Source of the DNA: Pseudoflavonifractor intestinihominis
GTDB taxonomy: Bacteria > Bacillota > Clostridia > Oscillospirales > Oscillospiraceae
Direction: 5' to 3'
Length of the DNA stretch: 64,000 nucleotides
Assembly (NCBI RefSeq): GCF_040096055.1
Contig: NZ_JBBMFK010000006.1
Span: forward strand, 89,087-153,086
Of the stretch, positions 48,432 to 57,836 are shown piece after piece. Below the pieces are notes generated by a model. The model was not told the DNA's origin and ran no database searches. It saw only the letters and a list, made by a program, of their open reading frames with translations. Numbering within the stretch: the stretch's first letter is position 1; every line of letters begins with the position of its first letter. Position numbers and translations under genes: made by a program.

Positions 48432-50507
48432 TTATACGTAGAACAGCAGGTCCCGGTAGGTGGGGAAGGGCCAGTGGGCGCGGTCCACGATCAGCTCCAG
48501 CTGGTCGGCGATGGCGCGGGCGGCCTCCATGGCGGGGAGGACGGTCTCGGCGCAGTAGCGGGCGCTCTCCTTGACACCGTCGGGCACAGCGGCCACGGTG
48601 GCCTCCAGGGCGTCGGTGCGGTCCATCAGGGCGCTGGTCTTGTTGGTGATGGAGCGGACCAGAGCGATCTCGCCCTCGGCGGAGACGCCCAGGGAGCTCT
48701 TTACCGCCGCGCCGTCGGCCACCTGGCCGGAGTAGGAGATGCAGGCGGGGATGATCTGCTTGCGCAGGATGTCCAGAGAGGTCTTGGCCTCGATGAGGAT
48801 GGTCTTGGCGTACTCCTCCTGGGCGATCTCCTGACGGGAGTGGATCTCCTCCAGGGTGTAGATGCCCTGGGAGGTGAAGAGGGCCACGTTCTTCTCGTCG
48901 TCAAAGTGCTCCAGGGCCTCGGGGGTGTTGTGCAGGTTCATCAGGCCCCGGCGGGCGGCCTCCTCGGGCCAGTCGACGCCGTAGCCGTTGCCGTTGAAGA
49001 GGATGCGGCTGTGGGCGGAGAGCTCCCGGCGGACCAGGGCGGAGAGGGCGGCGTCAAAGTCCTCGGCCTTTTCCAGCTCGTCGGCGTAGAGCTGCAGGGA
49101 CTCGGCCACCGCGCAGTTGAGCATCACGTTGGGGCAGGCGATGTTGAAGGAGGAGCCGGGCATACGGAACTCGAACTTGTTGCCGGTGAAGGCGAAGGGG
49201 GAGGTGCGGTTCCGGTCGGAGTTGTCCAGGGGGATGGGGGGCAGGGCGGTGACGCCGATGTCCATGCTGCCAGGGGCGGCGTCGCTGTGGCCCACGCCCT
49301 GGATGAGGGCGTCCACCACCTCGGACAGCTCATCGCCCACGTAGACGGACACGATGGCCGGAGGCGCCTCGTTGCCGCCCAGGCGGTGGTCGTTGCCCGC
49401 GCTGGCCACGGAGATACGCAGCAGATCCTGGTAATTATCCACGGCGCGGATGACGGCGGTCAGGAACAGAAGGAACTGGGCGTTGTCCATGGGGGTCTTG
49501 CCGGGGTCCAGCAGGTTCTCGCCGGTGTCGGTGGACAGGGCCCAGTTGTTGTGCTTGCCGGAGCCGTTGACGCCTTCAAAGGGCTTCTCATGGAGCAGGC
49601 AGACGAAGCCGTGGCGGTCGGCCACCTTCTTCATCACCTCCATGGTCAGCTGGTTCTGGTCGGTGGCCAGGTTGGCGGTGGTGAAGATGGGGGCCATCTC
49701 ATGCTGGCTGGGGGCGACCTCGTTGTGCTCGGTCTTGGCGTAGATGCCCAGCTTCCACAGCTCCTCGTCCAGGTCGGCCATAAAGGCCTTGACGCGGGGC
49801 CGGATGGAGCCGAAGTAGTGGTCCTCCATCTCCTGGCCCTTGGGGGCGGGGGCGCCGAACAGGGTGCGGCCGGTGAGGATCAGGTCGGGGCGCTTGGCGT
49901 AGTCGGCCTTGTCGATGAGGAAGTACTCCTGCTCGGGGCCCACGGTGGCGGTGACCCGGCGGACCTCCTTGCCGAACAGGCGGAGCACCCGCACGGCCTC
50001 ACGGCTGAGCACGTCCATGGAGCGGAGCAGGGGGGTCTTCTTGTCCAGAATCTCGCCCCGGTAGGAGCAGAAGGCGGTGGGGATGCACAGGGTGTCGTCC
50101 TTGATGAAGGCGTAGGAGGTGGGGTCCCAGGCGGTGTAGCCTCTGGCCTCAAAGGTGGCGCGCAGGCCGCCGGAGGGGAAGGAGGAGGCGTCGGGCTCGC
50201 CCTTGATCAGCTCCTTGCCGGAGAACTCCATGATGCCGGTGCCGTCCCCGCAGGGGGAGAGGAAGGCGTCGTGCTTCTCAGCGGTGACGCCGGTCATGGG
50301 CTGGAACCAGTGGGTGAAGTGGGTAGCGCCCTTCTCCACGGCCCAGTCCTTCATGGCGGAGGCCACCACGTCGGCCACCGCCGGGTCCAGGGCCTTGCCC
50401 TCCTTGATGGTGCGGCACAGGGCACGGTAGGCGTCCTTGGTCAGACGCTCTTTCATCACGGACTCGTTGAACACCATGCTGCCAAACAGCTCGGGAATCT
50501 TCTTCAT
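48432..50507 (-). CDS. glnN: Glutamine synthetase type III
   Basis: ATP-dependent synthesis of glutamine from glutamate and ammonia. 691 residues, the length of GSIII, which is larger than GSI/II. Recognisable segments are MKKIPELFGSMVFNESVM at the N terminus, VGPEQEYFLID (metal-binding glutamates), KTEHNEVAPSQHEMAPIF and NGSGKHNNWAL (active-site). The ATG at 50505-50507 has AGGAG eight bases ahead. It is downstream of gltB on the same strand but separated by a terminator, so it probably has its own control; no promoter with good consensus was seen in the short gap. GSIII with GltB forms the ammonia assimilation pathway. Confidence 0.97.
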   Translation of the reverse strand: MKKIPELFGSMVFNESVMKERLTKDAYRALCRTIKEGKALDPAVADVVASAMKDWAVEKGATHFTHWFQPMTGVTAEKHDAFLSPCGDGTGIMEFSGKELIKGEPDASSFPSGGLRATFEARGYTAWDPTSYAFIKDDTLCIPTAFCSYRGEILDKKTPLLRSMDVLSREAVRVLRLFGKEVRRVTATVGPEQEYFLIDKADYAKRPDLILTGRTLFGAPAPKGQEMEDHYFGSIRPRVKAFMADLDEELWKLGIYAKTEHNEVAPSQHEMAPIFTTANLATDQNQLTMEVMKKVADRHGFVCLLHEKPFEGVNGSGKHNNWALSTDTGENLLDPGKTPMDNAQFLLFLTAVIRAVDNYQDLLRISVASAGNDHRLGGNEAPPAIVSVYVGDELSEVVDALIQGVGHSDAAPGSMDIGVTALPPIPLDNSDRNRTSPFAFTGNKFEFRMPGSSFNIACPNVMLNCAVAESLQLYADELEKAEDFDAALSALVRRELSAHSRILFNGNGYGVDWPEEAARRGLMNLHNTPEALEHFDDEKNVALFTSQGIYTLEEIHSRQEIAQEEYAKTILIEAKTSLDILRKQIIPACISYSGQVADGAAVKSSLGVSAEGEIALVRSITNKTSALMDRTDALEATVAAVPDGVKESARYCAETVLPAMEAARAIADQLELIVDRAHWPFPTYRDLLFYV

Positions 50508-50557
50508 AACGCTCACTCCTTGAATTGATACCTTGGAATTGTGCAGAAATTTATGTA

Positions 50558-50590
50558 AAAGGACGCTGCGGCAGGTGCCGCAGCGCCTTT
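50558..50590 (-). terminator. Terminator of gltB
   Basis: Nine-base core arms CGCTGCGGC (50564-50572) and GCCGCAGCG (50577-50585), extended by AAAGG/CCTTT, followed on the minus strand by CCTTTTAC. Confidence 0.75.
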
Positions 50591-50632
50591 GCTGCCATGT
50601 TATGGGGGGATGAAAGACTGGGGTACGGGCCG

Positions 50633-53600
50633 TCAATGGCCCATTCCGGCACCCTTGCCGGTGCTGGCGTAGAAGGCCTCCACCTCGGCCTCCTCCCTGG
50701 ACAGTCCCTTCTCCTCGTACTGGGCAATGGTGTGGAGCATCCGGTCGTAGTCCCGGGGGAGAATCTTCTTGAACAGGGGGAGGTAGTGGTCGAAGTCGGC
50801 CAGAATGAGCTTGGCCTTGGGAGAACCGGTGGCCGCTGCGTGGGCCTGGATCAGGGAACGCAGCTCCTCGGCGTCGTGCCGTTCCTTTACCGGGTCCATG
50901 GACACCAGCTCTTTGTTGATGCGCAGGTACAGGTCCCGCTTCTCGTCCAGCACGTAGGCCACGCCGCCGCTCATACCGGCGGCGAAGTTCTTGCCAGTGG
51001 GGCCCAGGATGACCACACGGCCGCCGGTCATGTACTCGCAGCCGTGGTCTCCCACGCCTTCCACCACCGCGGTGGCGCCCGAGTTGCGCACGCAGAACCG
51101 CTCGCCGGCCACGCCGTTGAGGAAGGCCTTGCCGCTGGTGGCGCCGTACAGCGCCACATTGCCCACCAGAATGTTCTCCGACGGGTCGAACCGGCTGCCT
51201 CTGGGGGGATAGACCACCAGCTTGCCGCCGGACAGGCCCTTGCCTAGGTAGTCGTTGGCGTCGCCCTCCAGCTCCAGGGTCACGCCGGCGGGGAGGAACG
51301 CGCCGAAGGACTGGCCGCCGCCGCCGCTGCACCGGATGAGGAAGGTGTCCTCGGGGAGGCTGTTGCCGTGGAGCCGGGTGATGTCGGAGCCCAGGATGGT
51401 GCCCACGGCCCGGTCGGTGGAGGACACCGGCAGGGACAGCCGCATGGGCTTGCCCTGGTCCAGGGCCTCGCCCAGAGTGGGTTCCAGGATCTTCAGGTCC
51501 ACGGTGTTCTCCAGGTGGAAGTCGTAGATATCCGCGGGGTTGAACCGCTGGCCCGGCTGGCCCGCATAGAGGTTGTGAAGGATGGCGGACAGGTCCACGG
51601 TGGCGGCCCGGGGGTTGGCCGCGGGGGTGCGGACGGCCAGCAGGTCGCTGCGGCCAACCAGCTCATCCACAGTGCGGACGCCCAGCTTTGCCATGTACTC
51701 CCGCAGCTCCTGGGCGATGAACCGCATAAAGTTCACCACATACTCGGCCTTGCCCTTGAACCGCTTGCGCAGCTCCGGGTTCTGGGTGGCCACGCCCACG
51801 GGGCAGGTGTCCAGGTTGCACACCCGCATCATCACGCAGCCCAGGGCCACCAGGGGGGCGGTGGCGAAGCCGAATTCCTCGGCGCCCAGCATACAGGCGA
51901 TGGCCACGTCACGGCCGGACATGAGCTTGCCGTCCACCTCCAGCATGACCCGGGTGCGCAGGCCGTTCTGGATCAGGGTCTGGTGGGCCTCGGAGAGGCC
52001 CAGCTCCCAGGGCAGGCCCGCGTTGTGGATGGAGGTGCGGGCCGCGGCGCCGGTGCCGCCGTCATAGCCGGAGATGAGCACCACCTGGGCGCCGGCCTTG
52101 GCCACGCCGGCCGCCACGGTGCCCACGCCCGCCTCGCTGACCAGCTTCACCGAGATGCTGGCCTGGCGGTTGGCGCACTTCAGGTCGTAGATCAGCTGGG
52201 CCAGGTCCTCGATGGAGTAGATGTCGTGGTGGGGCGGGGGGGAGATCAGGGTGACGCCCGGGGTGGAGTGGCGGCACTTGGCGATCCAGGGGTACACCTT
52301 TCCGGCGGGCAGGTGTCCGCCCTCGCCGGGCTTGGCGCCCTGGGCCATTTTGATCTGGATCTCCTTGGCGCTGACCAGATACTCGCTGGTGACGCCGAAC
52401 CGGCCGGAGGCCACCTGCTTGATGGCGGAGTTGCGCTCCGGGTCGCGGAGCCGGTCGGGCTCCTCGCCGCCCTCGCCGGAGTTGGACTTGCCGCCCAGCA
52501 GGTTCATGGCCCGGGCCAGGCACTCGTGGGCCTCCTGAGAGATGGAGCCGTAGCTCATGGCGCCGGTCTTGAACCGCTTGACGATGGAGTCCACACTCTC
52601 CACCTCGTCCAGGGGGAGGGGCTGGGCGGCGTATTGGAACTCCATCAGGCCCCGGAGTGTGTGGGGCCTGGTCTCGTCGTCCACCATGGCGGTGTACTGC
52701 TTGAAGACCTCGTAGTTGCCCTCATGGGTGGCCTGACGCAGCAGGCGGATGGTCTGGGGATTGAAGAGGTGGTCCTCGCCGTCTCCGGGGCGCTTGGGGG
52801 AGGCGGGCTCCTCCTCGGGGGGAGCCTCAAAGGCCTTGGAGTGGTTCCGGTCCACCATGGCGCCCATCTCCTCCAGCCCGATGCCGCCCACCCGGGAGAC
52901 CGTGTTGGTGAAGTGGCGGTCGATGACGTCCTTCCGGATGCCCACCGCCTCAAAGATCTGGGCGGACTCATAGGACTGGAGGGTGGAGATGCCCATCTTG
53001 GCGGCGATCTTCACGATGCCGTGGAGCACGGCGGAGTTGTAGTCGGCCACGGCGGAGTGGAACTCCTTGTCCAGCTTGCCCGACTCGATGAGGTCCACGA
53101 TGGTCTCCTCCACCAGGTAGGGGTTCACTGCCCGGGCGCCGTAGCCCAGCAGGGTGGCGAAGTGGTGGACGTCACGGGGCTCGCCGGTCTCCACCAGGAT
53201 GGACACGGCGGTCCGCTTCTTGGTGCGGATCAGGTGCTGCTCGATGGAGGACACGGCCAGCAGGGAGGGGATGGCCACGTGGTTTTCGTCCACGCCCCGG
53301 TCGGACAGCACAATGACGTTGGCGCCCTCCCGCCAGGCCCGGTCCACCAACAGGGCCAGGTGGTCCAGAGCCTGCGCCAGGGAGGTGTTTTTATAGTAGA
53401 GCATGGACACGGTCTCCACCCGGAAGCCGGGCTGATCCATGGCCTTGATCTTCATCATATCGGTGGAGGTGAGGATGGGGTTGTGGATCTGGAGGACCCG
53501 GCAGTTGTCGGCGTTCTCCTGGAGCAGGTTGCCGTCGTCGCCCACATACACGGTGGTGTCGGTGACCACTTCCTCCCGGATGGCGTCGATGGGCGGGTTG

Positions 53601-55156
53601 GTCACCTGGGCGAAGAGCTGCTTGAAGTAGCTGAACAGGGGCTGGTCTTTGGGATCCAGCACAGCCAGGGGAATGTCCACGCCCATGGCGGCAGTGGGCT
53701 CCACCCCGGTCTCCGCCATGGGGAGGATGGTGCTGGTGATGTCCTCGTTGGTGTAGCCGAAGGCGGTGCGCAGCCGGACCAGGTCCTGGTGGCTGCGCCG
53801 CTCCACCCGGCGGTTGGGGATGGGCAGGTCCCGCAGGTGGATCAGGTTCCGGTCCAGCCACTCGCCGTAGGGCTGGCGGGCGGCATAGGTCTCCTTCAGC
53901 TCCTGGTCGGAGATGATGCGGCCCTGGACCGTGTCCACCAGCAGCATCCGTCCGGGCTGAAGCCGGTCCTTGCGGACGATCTCCATGTCGGGCAGATCCA
54001 GCACGCCCACCTCGGAGGAGAGGATGAGCCGTCCGTCGTCGGTCAGGTAGTAGCGGGAGGGCCGCAGGCCGTTCCGATCCAGCACCGCGCCCACCACATC
54101 GCCGTCGGAGAAGAGGATGGAGGCCGGGCCGTCCCAGGGCTCCATCAGAGTGGCGTAGTAGCGGTACAGGTCCCGGCGGGCCCGGGAGATGTTCCGGTCC
54201 TCACGCCAGGGCTCGGGGATGGCCACCATCACCGCCAGCGGCAGGTCCATGCCCGCCATCATCATAAACTCCAGTGTGTTGTCCAGCATGGAGGAGTCGG
54301 AGCCGGAGGCGTCGATCACCGGCAGCACCTTGTCCATGTCTCCGGCCAGCAGGGGGGTGTACATGGTCTCCTCCCGGGCTAGCATACGGTCGGCGTTGCC
54401 CCGGATGGTGTTGATCTCGCCGTTGTGGGCCATGAGCCGGTTGGGGTGGGCCCGCTCCCAGGAGGGGTTGGTATTGGTGGAGAAGCGGGAGTGGACGATG
54501 GCGATGGCGGACTCGTACTCCTCGCTCTGGAGGTCGGGGTAGAACCGGCGGAGCTGGTGGACCAGGAACATGCCCTTGTAGACGATGGTGCGGCTGGACA
54601 GGGAGGGCACGTAGGTGCTGCCGTTGGAGTGTTCGAACACCCGGCGCACCAGGTAGAGCTTCCGGTCGAAGGGAAGGCCGGTGGGCAGGTCGGCAGGCTT
54701 GCCGATAAAGGCCTGCTCGATATAGGGCATCTTGGCCAGGGCCTTCTGGCCCAGAATCTCGGGACAGACCGGCACTTTCCGCCAGCCCAGGAAGGTGAGC
54801 CCCTCGCGGGCGGTGAGCAGCTCAAACATCTTCTTGGCGCGGCGGCGGACGTTCTCGTCCTGGGGGAAGAAGAACATGCCTACGCCGTACTCTCTGGGGC
54901 CGGGGAGGAAGATGCCCACGTCCCGGGCGGCGTTGACGAAGAACCGGTGGGAGATCTGGAGCAGGATGCCCACGCCGTCGCCGGTCTCACCGGTGGCGTC
55001 CTTACCGGCCCGGTGCTCCAGCTTCTCGACGATCTTCAGCGCGTCGTCCACCGTCCGGTGGCTGGGCCGGCCGTGGATGTCCACTACAGTGCCGATGCCG
55101 CAGCTGTCATGTTCAAAAGAGGGGGAGGAGAGCCCCCGCTGTCGTTTGGTTTTCAT
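50633..55156 (-). CDS. gltB: Glutamate synthase, large subunit
   Basis: Forms two glutamates from glutamine and 2-oxoglutarate. 1507 residues, full length for the large subunit. The class II amidotransferase domain (about 1-420) has nucleophile Cys19 in HDSCGIGTV; a short propeptide would be removed. The central and FMN-binding synthase domains (about 440-1250) carry the 3Fe-4S cysteines in C-x5-C-x4-C (CVMMRVCNLDTC) and GGTGAAARTSIHNAGLPWEL. The C-terminal GXGXG beta-helix domain (about 1260-1500) has GGRVVILGPTGKNFAAGMSGG. gltD is not adjacent, so the small subunit must be elsewhere or is not used. A promoter and early terminator lie upstream. Confidence 0.97.
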   Translation of the reverse strand: MKTKRQRGLSSPSFEHDSCGIGTVVDIHGRPSHRTVDDALKIVEKLEHRAGKDATGETGDGVGILLQISHRFFVNAARDVGIFLPGPREYGVGMFFFPQDENVRRRAKKMFELLTAREGLTFLGWRKVPVCPEILGQKALAKMPYIEQAFIGKPADLPTGLPFDRKLYLVRRVFEHSNGSTYVPSLSSRTIVYKGMFLVHQLRRFYPDLQSEEYESAIAIVHSRFSTNTNPSWERAHPNRLMAHNGEINTIRGNADRMLAREETMYTPLLAGDMDKVLPVIDASGSDSSMLDNTLEFMMMAGMDLPLAVMVAIPEPWREDRNISRARRDLYRYYATLMEPWDGPASILFSDGDVVGAVLDRNGLRPSRYYLTDDGRLILSSEVGVLDLPDMEIVRKDRLQPGRMLLVDTVQGRIISDQELKETYAARQPYGEWLDRNLIHLRDLPIPNRRVERRSHQDLVRLRTAFGYTNEDITSTILPMAETGVEPTAAMGVDIPLAVLDPKDQPLFSYFKQLFAQVTNPPIDAIREEVVTDTTVYVGDDGNLLQENADNCRVLQIHNPILTSTDMMKIKAMDQPGFRVETVSMLYYKNTSLAQALDHLALLVDRAWREGANVIVLSDRGVDENHVAIPSLLAVSSIEQHLIRTKKRTAVSILVETGEPRDVHHFATLLGYGARAVNPYLVEETIVDLIESGKLDKEFHSAVADYNSAVLHGIVKIAAKMGISTLQSYESAQIFEAVGIRKDVIDRHFTNTVSRVGGIGLEEMGAMVDRNHSKAFEAPPEEEPASPKRPGDGEDHLFNPQTIRLLRQATHEGNYEVFKQYTAMVDDETRPHTLRGLMEFQYAAQPLPLDEVESVDSIVKRFKTGAMSYGSISQEAHECLARAMNLLGGKSNSGEGGEEPDRLRDPERNSAIKQVASGRFGVTSEYLVSAKEIQIKMAQGAKPGEGGHLPAGKVYPWIAKCRHSTPGVTLISPPPHHDIYSIEDLAQLIYDLKCANRQASISVKLVSEAGVGTVAAGVAKAGAQVVLISGYDGGTGAAARTSIHNAGLPWELGLSEAHQTLIQNGLRTRVMLEVDGKLMSGRDVAIACMLGAEEFGFATAPLVALGCVMMRVCNLDTCPVGVATQNPELRKRFKGKAEYVVNFMRFIAQELREYMAKLGVRTVDELVGRSDLLAVRTPAANPRAATVDLSAILHNLYAGQPGQRFNPADIYDFHLENTVDLKILEPTLGEALDQGKPMRLSLPVSSTDRAVGTILGSDITRLHGNSLPEDTFLIRCSGGGGQSFGAFLPAGVTLELEGDANDYLGKGLSGGKLVVYPPRGSRFDPSENILVGNVALYGATSGKAFLNGVAGERFCVRNSGATAVVEGVGDHGCEYMTGGRVVILGPTGKNFAAGMSGGVAYVLDEKRDLYLRINKELVSMDPVKERHDAEELRSLIQAHAAATGSPKAKLILADFDHYLPLFKKILPRDYDRMLHTIAQYEEKGLSREEAEVEAFYASTGKGAGMGH

Positions 55157-55261
55157 CGTGGTTGCCCCTTTCCGGGCGGACCGGGGAGTATCCTCCGGCG
55201 CCGCGCAAGGCGTGTCCGGCCGGGCGGACCGATCACACCTGCCGCAATTGGCCGAAAATAG

Positions 55262-55304
55262 AAAAACGAAGATGCTCCGCCCATGGGGGTCGGAACACCT
55301 TCGT
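55262..55304 (-). terminator. Leader terminator between the gltB promoter and gltB (attenuator or small-RNA end)
   Basis: Long hairpin with ACGAAG...CTTCGT arms, 14 base pairs with two G-U wobbles and a CCC/GGG extension, followed on the minus strand by TTTTTC. It lies only about 15 bases after the predicted transcript start and about 105 bases before the gltB ATG, so transcripts must be terminated or read through. Confidence 0.8.
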
Positions 55305-55321
55305 TCTCAACTGATAGCGTA

Positions 55322-55350
55322 AGTATAGGAGCTGAAAAGGCATTTGTCAA
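55322..55350 (-). promoter_or_regulatory. Consensus promoter upstream of gltB
   Basis: Minus-strand TTGACA (55345-55350), 17-base spacer and TATACT (55322-55327). The closest match to consensus in this region. Confidence 0.85.
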
Positions 55351-55425
55351 GAGGAAATTTTCGCAGGCCGGACATTTGTCCCGGAGAGAAGGAGCCGGAG
55401 GACAGCGCCTCCGGCTCCCGGTCGA

Positions 55426-56316
55426 TCACTCAATATGGACATGGTTGTGGATATGCTCGGAGCAGTAGCAGTAGTAGCCGTTGCATTTGGAGCAGTAGCG
55501 GAACTCCTCGTCGGGGTAGTCGGTGTCGGTCTTGCCGCAGACAGCACACTTGTGGATATACCCCTTCTGCTGCTGGGCGTGGCGGGTGGCCTGCTTGAAG
55601 TTGATGGTCTGGCGGGAGGTCTGGTGCTTGGCCCGCCCAATGGTGCGGGTGAAGAACCCGGCGATGTCCGACCAGAAGAAGAGCAGGTAGTTGAGCATGG
55701 CCACCAGAGGCGGGATGACCATCACCAGCATGAAGGGCCCGTACATCACGGTGTACACCAGTCCCTTGCCGATGCCGAAGAGGAAGAGAGCCGCGTCAAA
55801 CCAGGCCAGCCACTTGGCCTTTAGGGGGATGACAAAAAAGAGCAGGATGGTCAGATCGGGGAACAGGGTGGCCATGGAGAAGAAGAGGGACATGTTCAGA
55901 TACTCCGCGCCGGCCAGGGTGGGGAGGGGAGTGGTGAAGCCGCCCAGGAACAGGGCCAGGATCAGCCCGGCCAGGATGTTCATCAGCACACCGGTGCCGT
56001 AGAACACGGTGAATTTGGTGGAGCCCCACTCCCGCTCCACCGCGCTGCCGATCCACCAGTACATGTACAACGAGAGGATAAACAGGAGGGGGTTGTCGTC
56101 CAGGGGGATAAAGATAAAGGTGATGAGCCGCCACACCTGGCCGTGGATAATGTAATAGGGACTGAAGGCCAGATAATTGGAGATGGGGAAGGGGCCGAAC
56201 TGGTCCAGAACATAGACGATGGCGGTACCGATGACAATGTACATCATCAGGTTGGGGATGGCCAGCCTGGGATGCTTCCGGCAAAAGCGGTCAAACCAGC
56301 TGTCGATGGAGCGCAA
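55426..56316 (-). CDS. Rhomboid-fold membrane protein lacking catalytic motif, with C-terminal zinc ribbon
   Basis: A 296-residue protein with about six hydrophobic helices and a rhomboid-like pattern: VWRLITFIFIP, a loop, and YWWIGSAVEREWGSTKFTVFY. The serine motif GxSG is absent; the corresponding helix has NMSLFFSMATLFP. The C terminus (about 255-296) is a cysteine-rich tail C-x2-C-x13-C-x2-C (CAVCG, CSKCNGYYCYC) ending in EHIHNHVHIE, likely metal binding. The TTG at 56316 has TTAGGAGG seven bases ahead; the longer reading includes the ribosome site. Probably a pseudo-protease acting as membrane chaperone or adaptor (inference). Confidence 0.8.
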   Translation of the reverse strand: MRSIDSWFDRFCRKHPRLAIPNLMMYIVIGTAIVYVLDQFGPFPISNYLAFSPYYIIHGQVWRLITFIFIPLDDNPLLFILSLYMYWWIGSAVEREWGSTKFTVFYGTGVLMNILAGLILALFLGGFTTPLPTLAGAEYLNMSLFFSMATLFPDLTILLFFVIPLKAKWLAWFDAALFLFGIGKGLVYTVMYGPFMLVMVIPPLVAMLNYLLFFWSDIAGFFTRTIGRAKHQTSRQTINFKQATRHAQQQKGYIHKCAVCGKTDTDYPDEEFRYCSKCNGYYCYCSEHIHNHVHIE

Positions 56317-56470
56317 GGCAAATCCTCCTAACAATCAGATTGTGTTGTGCATCATTCTACCCGCTTTTCTTAGTAAAGTAAATAAAAAATCTGTGAACAT
56401 TCTTCCGCCCGGCGGAAAAGTATGTTAAACTGAAAAAAACGACAAAACACACCTTGAGGAGGCATACGCC

Positions 56471-57715
56471 ATGAGCGTGGTAAGAGATATGTCCCTGGCC
56501 GAGTCCGGCCGCAGGAAGATTCAGTGGGTGCGGGACTTTATGCCCGCCCTCAGCGGGATCGAGGCCCGCTTTGAGAAGGAGAAGCCCTTTGCCGGGCTGC
56601 GGGTGACCGTGTCCGTCCACCTGGAGGCCAAGACCGCCAACCTGGGCCTGGTGCTGGCCAAGGGCGGCGCCCAGGTGCGGCTCACCGGCTCCAACCCCCT
56701 GTCCACCCAGGACGACGTGGCCGCCGGTCTTGCCAGTCTGGGGGTGGAGACCTTCGGCATCCACGGCGCCACGGCGGAGGAGTACGAGGACCATCTGGTC
56801 CAGGCCCTGTCCCACAAGCCCCACCTGATCGTGGACGACGGCGGCGACCTGGTCCACTTGCTGGGCGGCAAGCGCTCCGACCTGGCGGAAAACCTGATCG
56901 GCGGCTGCGAGGAGACCACCACCGGCATCCTGCGCCTGCGGGCCCGGGAGCGGGAGGGCATCCTGCCCTGTCCCATGATGGCGGTCAACGACGCCAAGGC
57001 CAAGCACTACTATGACAACAAGTACGGCACCGGCCAGTCCGTGTGGGACGCCATCATGCACACCACCAACCTGATCGTGGCGGGCAAGACCGTGGTGGTG
57101 GCCGGGTACGGCTGGTGCGGTAAGGGCGTGGCCATGCGGGCCAAGGGCATGGGCGCCGACGTGGTGGTCTGCGAGGTGGACCCCTTCAAGGCCCTGGACG
57201 CCACCATGCAGGGCTTCCGGGTGATGAAGATGGACGAGGCCGCCAGGATCGGCGACGTGTTCGTCACCGTCACCGGCTGCAAGGATGTGATCACCCCCGC
57301 CCACTTCGCCGTGATGAAGAACAACGCCCTGCTCACCAACGCCGGCCACTTTGACTGCGAGGTGGACGTGGCGGGGCTGGCCAAGATGGCGGTGAAGCGT
57401 GAGCTGCGCCGGGAGAACATCGAGGGCTTCACCCTGCCCGACGGCCGGGTGCTCAATGTCATCGGCGAGGGCCGCCTGGTGAACCTGGCCGCCGGAAACG
57501 GCCACCCCGCCGAGATCATGGACATGTCCTTTGCCGTCCAGGCCCTGGCGCTGGAGTGGCTGGCCAAGCATCGGGACAACCTGGAGAAGAAGGTCTATAA
57601 CGTGCCCGACGAGATCGACGACCAGATTGGCCGGGTGAAGCTGGCCGCCCTGGGGCTGTCCATCGACACCCTGACCCCCGAGCAGGTGGAGTACCTCAAC
57701 GGCTGGAAGGCCTGA
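56471..57715 (+). CDS. ahcY: S-adenosylhomocysteine hydrolase
   Basis: Cleaves S-adenosylhomocysteine to homocysteine and adenosine, removing the by-product of methyl transfer. 414 residues with the substrate domain containing NDAKAKHYYDNKYGTGQS (including the active-site lysine and histidine region), the NAD-binding VAGYGWCGKG and the C-terminal HPAEIMDMSFA, all typical. The ATG follows GAGGAGG. It lies between a divergent rhomboid gene and padR, with its own terminator, near metK, the enzyme that makes SAM; together they complete part of the methyl cycle. A short palindrome TTCCGCC/GGCGGAA at about 56402-56417 sits in its promoter region. Confidence 0.96.
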   Translation: MSVVRDMSLAESGRRKIQWVRDFMPALSGIEARFEKEKPFAGLRVTVSVHLEAKTANLGLVLAKGGAQVRLTGSNPLSTQDDVAAGLASLGVETFGIHGATAEEYEDHLVQALSHKPHLIVDDGGDLVHLLGGKRSDLAENLIGGCEETTTGILRLRAREREGILPCPMMAVNDAKAKHYYDNKYGTGQSVWDAIMHTTNLIVAGKTVVVAGYGWCGKGVAMRAKGMGADVVVCEVDPFKALDATMQGFRVMKMDEAARIGDVFVTVTGCKDVITPAHFAVMKNNALLTNAGHFDCEVDVAGLAKMAVKRELRRENIEGFTLPDGRVLNVIGEGRLVNLAAGNGHPAEIMDMSFAVQALALEWLAKHRDNLEKKVYNVPDEIDDQIGRVKLAALGLSIDTLTPEQVEYLNGWKA

Positions 57716-57725
57716 ACATTTTGTC

Positions 57726-57759
57726 TCCCCGCCGCCGGTTTTCCGGCGGCGGGGATTTT
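57726..57759 (+). terminator. Terminator of ahcY
   Basis: 13-base arms TCCCCGCCGCCGG (57726-57738 and 57743-57755) with TTTT loop, then ATTTTC. Confidence 0.88.
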
Positions 57760-57763
57760 CTAC

Positions 57764-57821
57764 TTGACAATATCGAACATCGATAATACAATGAGAGCGG
57801 GAAGAATAACGATATTCGATA
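57764..57821 (+). promoter_or_regulatory. padR promoter with probable PadR operators
   Basis: TTGACA (57764-57769), 17-base spacer and TACAAT (57787-57792). A perfect palindrome TATCGA-ACA-TCGATA (57771-57785) fills the spacer. A second site with GATATTCGATAT (57811-57822) lies just after the expected start. This suits autoregulation by the encoded PadR protein. Confidence 0.75.
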
Positions 57822-57836
57822 TAAGGAGGTGAGACC

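Noticed and set aside
50508..51332. N-terminal extension of the glutamine synthetase frame into gltB
   Set aside because: GSIII starts MKKIPELFGSMVF at 50507 with a good ribosome site; the extension overlaps gltB in another frame and looks non-coding.
55157..55330. T-box or glutamine riboswitch in the gltB leader
   Set aside because: The T-box GGTGG sequence and the glutamine aptamer core are absent; the leader is too short before the terminator.
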